Both the position numbers and the translations under genes were made by a program. Below are positions 57,295-64,000 of a DNA stretch of 64,000 bases, piece after piece. This DNA comes from CAWEYO01 sp963813315 (GTDB lineage Bacteria; Pseudomonadota; Alphaproteobacteria; Rhizobiales; Rhizobiaceae), in the NCBI GenBank assembly GCA_963813315.1, contig CAWEYO010000020.1:1-64000 (forward strand). Direction: 5' to 3'. Positions within the stretch are counted from its first letter, which is position 1, and each line of letters begins with the position of its first letter. The notes under the pieces were generated by a model. It was not told the DNA's origin. It saw nothing but the letters and a program-made list of their open reading frames with translations, and did no database searches.

Positions 57295-58626
57295 ATGACA
57301 AGGACAGCCGCCGATCGGGAAATCGAGCGCTTGATGGCGCTCCATCCGAAAGGCTTCGATCTTTCGCTCGAGCGGATTACACGTCTCCTGGAGCGACTCG
57401 GCAACCCGCAAGACCGGCTCCCACCGGTGATCCACATAGCGGGCACCAACGGCAAGGGTTCGGCCGCCGCATTTTCGCGCGCGCTGCTGGAGGCCGCGGG
57501 ACATACAGTCCATGTCCACACCTCGCCGCATCTGGTCAACTGGCACGAGCGCTACCGCCTGGGCGCTTCGGGCGGCGGCAGGTTGGTGGCCGACGACGTG
57601 CTGGCCGATGCCCTTGCCCGCGTCGCCACGGCAAATCGCGGCGAGAAGATCACGGTCTTCGAAATCCTCACCGCCGTCACGTTCCTGCTCTTTTCGGAGC
57701 ATCCTGCCGATGCCGCGATCATCGAGGTTGGACTTGGCGGCCGCTTCGACGCGACCAACGTGATCAAGAAGCCGGCAGCGTCGCTCATCATGCCGATCTC
57801 GCTCGATCACGAAGCCTATCTCGGCGACCGCGTGGAACTGATCGCCGCCGAGAAGGCCGGCATCATCAAGCGTGGGATTCCAGTCGTCATCGGTGCGCAG
57901 GAAACAGAGGCCGCTCAGCGCGTTCTTTGCCAAACGGCAGAGCGGCTCGGCTGCCCTGTCCTCATCTACGGCCAGGATTTCCTCGCCTTCGAGGAAAACG
58001 GCCGCATGATCTACCAGGACGAGGACGGCCTGATGGACCTTACGCCGCCTCGGCTTTCCGGGCGCCATCAAATCGCCAACGCCGCGGCGGCAATCGCCGC
58101 CGTGAAGGCCGCGGGCTTCGAGGTCAATCACCTTGCCGCCGACCGCGCCATGAACTCAGTCGACTGGCCGGGCCGCATGCAGCGGCTGCCGCAGGGCCGG
58201 CTGTCGGAACTGGCGCCGCCCGGCGCCGAGGTATGGATCGACGGCGGGCACAATCCAGGCGCCGGCGTGGTGATCGCGGAGGCGCTCGCCGAGCAGGAGG
58301 AGCGATTTGCCCGTCCGCTGTTCCTTATCTGCGGCATGATCAACACAAAGGACCAGACCGGCTATTTCCGTGCCTTCCACGGCATGGTCCGGCACGTCTA
58401 CGCGGTGCCCGTCAGCTTCAGCGACGCTGGCGTTCCCAACACCGAACTTGCCGCTTGTGCGGAGGAAGCGGGACTGTCGGCGGAGCCGGTGAATTCCGTC
58501 GCCAACGCGCTGATGCTGCTGCGCGACACCTGGGACACATCCGACCCGCCCCCGCGCATCCTGATCGGCGGCTCGCTCTATCTCGTCGGGGCCGTGCTCG
58601 CCGAGAACGGCACGCTGCCTGCTTGA
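57295..58626 (+). CDS. folC: Folylpolyglutamate/dihydrofolate synthase
   Basis: 443 residues. The Mur-ligase ATP loop is VIHIAGTNGKGSAAAFSRAL near residue 45, and FDATNVIKKPAASLIMPISL with DHEAYLGDR and EKAGIIKRGIPVVIG follow. The C-terminal domain has VWIDGGHNPGAGVVIAEAL. It adds glutamate to dihydropteroate and folates. Start at ATG 57295; a TTG immediately upstream is the alternative. AAGG is right at the end of the MITE-like element. Confidence 0.95.
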   Translation: MTRTAADREIERLMALHPKGFDLSLERITRLLERLGNPQDRLPPVIHIAGTNGKGSAAAFSRALLEAAGHTVHVHTSPHLVNWHERYRLGASGGGRLVADDVLADALARVATANRGEKITVFEILTAVTFLLFSEHPADAAIIEVGLGGRFDATNVIKKPAASLIMPISLDHEAYLGDRVELIAAEKAGIIKRGIPVVIGAQETEAAQRVLCQTAERLGCPVLIYGQDFLAFEENGRMIYQDEDGLMDLTPPRLSGRHQIANAAAAIAAVKAAGFEVNHLAADRAMNSVDWPGRMQRLPQGRLSELAPPGAEVWIDGGHNPGAGVVIAEALAEQEERFARPLFLICGMINTKDQTGYFRAFHGMVRHVYAVPVSFSDAGVPNTELAACAEEAGLSAEPVNSVANALMLLRDTWDTSDPPPRILIGGSLYLVGAVLAENGTLPA

Positions 58627-58657
58627 GCAAATCTACAATTTCTACCGCATCGGCGGG

Positions 58658-58981
58658 TCAAGCAACCGCGCTGTTGATCCAATGCGACAAGGCCGTCTTC
58701 GGCGCGGCGCCGACCTTCATATCGGCCACTTCGCCGGCCTTGAAGATCATCAGAGTCGGGATCGAGCGCACACCGAACTGCGCGGCGAGCTCCGGATTCT
58801 CGTCGATGTTAAGCTTGGCGATCTTCACCTTGCCGCCGAGTTCCGCCGCAATTTCCTCCAGCGCCGGCGCGATCATCTTGCAGGGTCCGCACCACTCGGC
58901 CCAGAAATCGACAACGACCGGCTCGCTGGCCTGCAGCACGCTTGACTGGAAATTGCTCTTGTCGACCTTGACGGTGGTCAT
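58658..58981 (-). CDS. trxA: Thioredoxin
   Basis: 107 residues, starting MTTVKVDKSNFQSSVL; redox site WAEWCGPCKMIAPALEE near residue 31 and cis-proline in VRSIPTLMIFKAGE. General disulfide reductase of the cytosol. The stop is 31 bp from the convergent folC stop. Start at ATG 58979-58981; 73 bp separate it from the addA stop upstream on the same strand. Confidence 0.97.
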   Translation of the reverse strand: MTTVKVDKSNFQSSVLQASEPVVVDFWAEWCGPCKMIAPALEEIAAELGGKVKIAKLNIDENPELAAQFGVRSIPTLMIFKAGEVADMKVGAAPKTALSHWINSAVA

Positions 58982-59054
58982 GCGAAAATCCTTTCGGGCT
59001 GAGTGTCGCACAATATGTGGTGTTGTCTGGCAGGGCCTTCAAGCAGTTCTTGTG

Positions 59055-62000
59055 TCATGGCTCGGCGAGCCGGGCAAGAGCCGCATCCATCGTCCCCGGG
59101 GGAAGTGGGATAAGGCGCGGAACTTCGGTGAAAAGCAATGCGGCCGAAACATTCAGCCCGGGATAAAGCGGCTGCAGCAATGCCCGATAGAGAGCCAGCT
59201 GCAGGACGTAGGCGGGCGGAACGTCATCGAGGCCGGCAGGCGCCGGCCTGTTGGTCTTGTAATCGACGATCAGCACTTCGCCGGCCGCAACCGCCAGGCG
59301 ATCGATCTTTCCGGACACGGCACGTTCGCGTCCCTTCACTCGAAGCGTGCCCATGACCGCAACCTCCGCCCGCGAGTTTGGCGAAAACAGCGGCGCAAAG
59401 CGCTGATCGTGCAGGATGGCATCGACCGCCTCGAACGCCTGCCGCCTGTCATGCTCGCTCCAATTGGACCCCGCACGAGCAAGATAGCGAAGGCTCGCGT
59501 CGGCCCATTCCGATTCGGGCAGCGCAGGCAGCATTTGCAGCAGACGGTGCATCGCGAGGCCGCGCTGGGCGGAAAAGCCCGGTTCGTCATCAAGATCAAG
59601 CACCGGTGACCGTGCGAAAGCCACCGGTTCGTCGCTTTCCGCTATCAACGCGGATGCACCCGACGGCGAGAGCGGACGCGGCAAGGCCGGCGGTTCCGGA
59701 CGCGTTGCGAAGAGATCGCCGGGCAGCGCATCGGCAACCGTTTCCTTCGCGCTCCGAGCTTCCTCATCAGGAACTGCACCCGTTGCTTTTGTCACCCTGT
59801 ATCTGTGGACAGTCTCGCCTGTCCAGGGATTGCGCCGTTCCTCGCTGTCCGCACTGCCAGTGAGCGCGCCGCTGACAATCGCATGCCATGTCGTGCCCGC
59901 CGGCGCGCGCTTTCCATGATAGCCGCAGACGATCAGCCGATCCTCGGCCCGCGTCATGCCGACATAGAGCAGGCGGCGATATTCCTCCTCGGCCTTTTCC
60001 TTTGCCCGGATGCCGGCCCCCCGCGAAAAGCCGTTGGCGACCTCGCTGGCCGAACGCCATAGGAAACCGTTGCCCTGCCACTGGTGCCGGGCGGACTCGA
60101 ACGGCATGAGGCGCGGCAGATGCTGGTCGCTGAACGGAGCGCCGCCGCTGTCGACCAGGAAGACGACCGGCGCTTCCAGTCCCTTCGCCGCGTGCACGGT
60201 CATGATGCGAACCTCGCCGCGGCCCTGGTCCATCTCGCGCTTGATCTCGGGTGCCGCGCTCTCGAGCGTCGCGAGAAAGGCTTCCAGTCCGGGCAGCCCG
60301 GTTTGCTCCTCGGCAAGACAGAAGTTGAGGAACTCGTCGAGTATGTCGCCCGCCTCATGGCCCAGCCGGCCGATCATCCTCCGGCGCGCCTGATCGCGCC
60401 CGAGAACGCCGGCATAGAATTCGAAAACCGGCTTGAATGCGGCTTCGCTCGCCCATGCGGCGAGCTGAGCCGCGATCCGGGCGAGTCCCGCGTCGGTTTC
60501 GGCCTTCTGCCGCAGCGAAGCAAAGAGAGACGTGCCCCGCGGCCGGTTCCAGGCCAGATCGAACAGCGTCTCCTCACTCTCGCCCGAAGATCGGGCTTTT
60601 GCAGCACGGCCGCCAGCGACAGGTCGTCTTCTGGCTGCAGCAGGAAGCGGCCGAGCGCGACCAGGTCCTTGACCGCGATATGCGCTGACAGGCTCAGCCG
60701 GTCGGCGCCGGCAACCGGGATCTCGCGGCTCTTCAGGCTGCGGGACAGCGCATGGACGAAGCGGTCGCGCTTGCGCACCAGCACCAGGACGTCGCCAGCC
60801 TCCAGCCGCTTTCCGCTTCCCTCGATCACTTCGCCCGACTTTATCCAGCCGTCGATGGTCCGTGCGATATTTTCGGCGACGAGCACCGCCGGCGCCGTGG
60901 CATGGTCGACTGGTATCGTCCAGTCGTCCGGCTCCTCGACGGCAGTCCGCGCCGAGCGACGGCCAGACCTCGACATAGCCCGGCGCGCCGACGCGGATCG
61001 CCTTGTGCCCGATCGGATCGGGATCGCGGGTCAAGCCCTTGCGAGCATCATCCCGCGCAAAGACACGGTCGACGGCGGACAAGACATCGTCGGTGGAGCG
61101 GAACGACAGCGTGAGCTTGACCGGCTCGAAACGGCCTCTGGCGTCACGGACGCGCGCGGAGAACTCGGTGCCGCCAAGCGCGAAAGCGTCGGGATCGGCG
61201 CCCTGGAAGGAATAGATCGACTGCTTTTCGTCGCCGACCGCGAAGATCGTGCGGTGGACATTGTCACGCGCGCCCATACCCGGCGAAGAATTCCTCGGCC
61301 AGCCGCCTGACCACGTCCCATTGCTCCGGGCTGGTGTCCTGCGCCTCGTCGATCAGGATGTGGTCGATGCCCTTGTCGAGCTTGTATTGCACCCACGGGC
61401 CGGCATCCCGACGGGCAAGCAGGCGCACGGTGCGGGTGATCAGGTCGTTGAAATCGAGGAACCCGCGCGCGCTTTTCAGCTGCTCGTAGCGGGCGATCAG
61501 CCAGTCGGCGATGGTCAGCGCGGCCCGCGTGCCCTCCAGCATGCGGAACAGCGCAAGCCGGTCGCAAACGTCGCGAACCGCGAGCGCCATGCGTTCAAAG
61601 GATTCGGCGAACAGCGGAAAATGCTCGCCAACGCCCCTTGACGCAATGTGTCTGCCGCTGCGGGGCTGCCATCCCTCGCCTGATTTCGTTGTCAGGAAGT
61701 TTCCCTGAGCCGCTCCAGGCGTTGCACGGATCGGACGCTCGGCACGCCTCGCGCAGATTGTGGGCAAAGCCCTGCGCTATTGTCTTGCCGGCTCGCTCGG
61801 CGTGGCAAAGGAACGCATCGCAAAAGGCTTCACTGAAGTAGCCGGCAGGCCAGATCAGGCCCGCGATCCCTGGCGCGGTCTCATCCGCTCGAAACCCGAA
61901 TTCCTCGAAGAGGTCCGCGAACGGTTCGTCCGCGCTTACCGTTTGGCGATGAAGTCGCGCAGCAGATCGCGCTTGCGGACGATCTCGGCCAGCAGCCTGT

Positions 62001-62584
62001 CGAGGCCGCTCTCGCCGCCGCGCTCGAGGACCGTGGCGAAGGCCGCCGCCAGTTCACTATTTTCGCGGACTGCCGCGCCTGTAATCATGTCGCGCCGGGC
62101 CTCGCCGACAAGAGCCGCTTCCATCTGCGGGTCGAGCATCTCGAAATGCCCGGCGATGTTGGCCTCAAGCGGGAACTGGTGCAGCACCGCCTCGCAGAAG
62201 GCGTGGATGGTCTGGATCTTCAGCCCGCCCGGCGTCTCCAGCGCGTCGGCGAAAAGCCGACGCGCGCGCGCAGCTTTGGCAGGCGGAGGCGCCGCTCCTT
62301 CGATTGCCTCGATACTTCTCGACAGCTCCGCGTCGTCGAGCATCGTCCACTGAGCGAGGTTGCGAAGACCCGGTTCGCCATGTTGGCCGCGGCGGCGCGC
62401 GTATAGGTCAGGCACAGGATCTTCGAGGCTCGGTGCCTTCGAGCAGCAGCTGGATCACGCGCTGCGACAGCACATGCGTCTTGCCGGACCCGGCATTGGC
62501 CGACACCCAGACGGAATTCCGCGGGTCGGAGGCCCTTGCCTGGAGCGCGATCGTCTCGGGCGGGATGACCAGCCGCCTTTTCAT
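59055..62584 (-). CDS. addA: AddA helicase-nuclease, several frameshifts
   Basis: About 1,176 codons from ATG 62582-62584 (MKRRLVIPPETIAL). Walker A SVWVSANAGSGKTHVLSQRV is followed, after shifts, by ILCLTYTRAAAANMANRVF, DHILIDEAQDTSPEQWDVV (Walker B), FAVGDEKQSIYSFQGADPDA, IMTVHAAKGLEAPVVFLVDS and the RecB-type nuclease GEVLIVDYKTNRPAPAG near the C-terminus. Breaks are needed near 62435, 62375, 61930, 61720, 61270, 60960 and 60600. The 62435, 62375 and 61930 breaks look like missing bases. Repairs double-strand breaks with AddB. Its ATG overlaps the addB stop (ATGA). Confidence 0.92.
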
Positions 62585-64000
62585 TCCTCGCCTTCCGAAT
62601 CAATGCTGTCTTCGCTGCCCGCCGACCATTCAAGCACGCGCGCGAGGTGGTCGTAGTCGCCGTCCGTCTCGCCTTCGCGGAACGGCAGTGCCCGCGACAG
62701 ATAGCCGTTCGCGGGATCGTTGTAGTGGCGCAGCAGCTGCTCGAGCCGGCGCCACGCCTCTTCGGCCAGTTCGATCCGCCGATTTGATGTTGCGATTGTA
62801 TTCGAGGATCGATTGCTCCTCGACCTCGCCATTCGCCTTGAGCCGCACGAAGGCAAGCTCGAGCCGGCTGACGCGGGCCAAGACCCTTGAACGCGCCGCG
62901 CTTCAGCAGCGCCGCCTCCAGCGCGAGCTGCGGCGCCAGCAGCGTGTGCGCCTGCCCCTTCGAGGGCGACGAGCCGGTCTTGTAGTCGAGAATGTCGGCC
63001 ATGCCTGCCGGGCGAAGATCGATGCGGTCGGCGTAGCCCGACAGCGTGACGCCCGTTGCGCCGACCGGCGTAGCCTCGGCGCAGCTCTTCCGAACGCCGG
63101 CTCGTTACACCCTCGCGGTCCTCGCGCTCCCATCGAACAATGTCTTCGGCCAGGGCTTCAAAGCGCGGCCACCACACGGCCTCGACATCGGCCGGAAGCG
63201 CCAATTCGGCAAAACATTGTCTCCCGATGCCCAAGAGCTGTTCCTCTGCTTCAGGGCCTGCGGCATCGATGCCGGCTTCTGTGAAGCGCTGCAGGATGTC
63301 ATGGAACAGCGTGCCGCGCTCGGCCGCACCCGGATCGCGCAGCAGCGGCTCGAGCGGCGCCAGATCGAGAATCCGCCGCGCATAGACCGCATAGGGATCG
63401 CGCCGCAGCGTCTCGATCTCGGTCACCGAGAAGCGCGTTCGGCCGTGCCTCCAACGGCGGCGCGGGCGCGGGCGGCTCGCAAACGGCGCCTCCCCGCCGT
63501 CGTCCAGCATCCTGGCCCAGCCGAGCAGCCTGTCGCCCCGCGCCCGCAAGCTTCACAGCGTGCTCCGTTCCGGCGAAGGTCAGCAGGCGCTGCAGCCAGC
63601 GCGAGGGCACGGCCGGGGCGTCGCCCGAGCGCGCCGCGCGGGTCAGCACCACTGTCCCGGTCCCCATGCGCCATCAAGAAATCATGCGCGGCAAGGCCGA
63701 TCCGCCGCTCCGGCGGTTCGAGATCGAGGCCTGCCTTCATGATGCGCGACATGAAGCGGTCGGCCTCGGCCCGGCGCGGCCAGCTGCCCTCGTTCAGCCC
63801 GCCGAGCACCAGCGTGTCGACGGTCTGCAGCCGCGCCTCGAGCGCGCCCCAGATGGCGACGCGGCCGTCGCCGCCGGCGCTTGGCTTGACGATCTCCGGG
63901 CCGATCAGTGCCGCCAGCACATCCGGCCATTCTGGCAGCGCTAGCTCGCATCGAGCATTCCGACGCCAGCACCGAGCGCAGGAACCCGGCAAGCTTTGCG
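62581..64000 (-). CDS. addB: AddB nuclease/helicase-like subunit, partial, frameshifted
   Basis: The 3' part of addB; the start lies beyond the right edge. Helicase-like pieces include VDTLVLGGLNEGSWPRRAEA and FMSRIMKAGLDLEPPERRIG. The RecB-type nuclease domain has FSVTEIETLRRDPYAVYARR, AERGTLFHDILQRFTEAG and ADILDYKTGSSPSKGQAHTL (D-x-K). Frames change near 63660, 63540, 63080, 62880 and 62790. The C-terminus ends SEDSIDSEGEE at 62581-62583, overlapping addA. Works with AddA in break resection. Confidence 0.88.

Overview
The window is high-GC alphaproteobacterial chromosome, most likely Rhizobiales and probably Mesorhizobium or a close Phyllobacteriaceae relative. This rests on protein types and gene order (dnaK-dnaJ-pmtA-pyrF; infC, rpmI-rplT, pheS-ASCH-pheT; trpF-trpB-trpA-accD-folC-trxA-addA-addB), an RpoH-type dnaK promoter, a CIRCE-controlled groESL, intracellular PHA depolymerase, BTLCP and DUF2852 proteins, and rhizobial-type dispersed palindromes. 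No rRNA, complete tRNA or CRISPR array was found.

Layout. 1-7.4 kb: the end of an integrated phage-like island, all on the minus strand: a P4-type integrase next to a fragment resembling a tRNA-Ser 3' end (candidate att), an AlpA-like DNA-binding protein, a VWA protein, a phage RecA-like ATPase, a DUF669-like protein, a RecB/Cas4-like exonuclease and an MT-A70 adenine methyltransferase. 7.5-13.2 kb: a ROK repressor divergent from a five-gene carbohydrate operon (oxidoreductase, isomerase, hydrolase, RPE-like epimerase, ROK kinase) with a palindromic operator between them. 13.2-17.9 kb: GST, a NodE/NodF-like ketosynthase-ACP pair, a DUF4105 protein and an HtpX-like protease. 18-24.1 kb: dnaK, dnaJ, pmtA, an FMN reductase, pyrF and a DUF1330 gene. 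24.5-26.5 kb: phaZ and a BTLCP protein. 26.6-36.1 kb: an accessory segment with a decayed integrase, a DUF1254/DUF1214 protein, groESL, a secreted cysteine-repeat protein, several small proteins and a cold-shock protein. 37.2-42.4 kb: a SAM-cyclase-AAA-TPR signalling protein, remnants of a transposase and a Vgb lyase, and a second Gfo/Idh oxidoreductase. 42.5-64 kb: conserved core genes for phenylalanyl-tRNA synthetase, ribosomal proteins, IF-3, tryptophan synthesis, fatty-acid and folate synthesis, thioredoxin and AddAB recombination. This core is interrupted by dinD, by about 0.6 kb between trpB and trpA, and by a 272-bp MITE-like element before folC.

Many genes contain single-base frameshifts, including the essential pheT and accD. 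They are concentrated at the two ends of the window. In the cases I resolved by hand, one extra base (or one missing base in trpB and addA) restores an otherwise normal protein, so sequencing or assembly error is the likely cause. Such genes are annotated as one locus with the break positions stated.

How the genes work together: 8.8-13.2 kb forms a ROK-regulated sugar catabolic module without a transporter in view. dnaKJ and groESL are two chaperone loci under different heat-shock controls (RpoH promoter; CIRCE/HrcA). pheS, ASCH, pheT and an aldo/keto reductase are translationally coupled. addB and addA overlap by four bases as one recombination operon.
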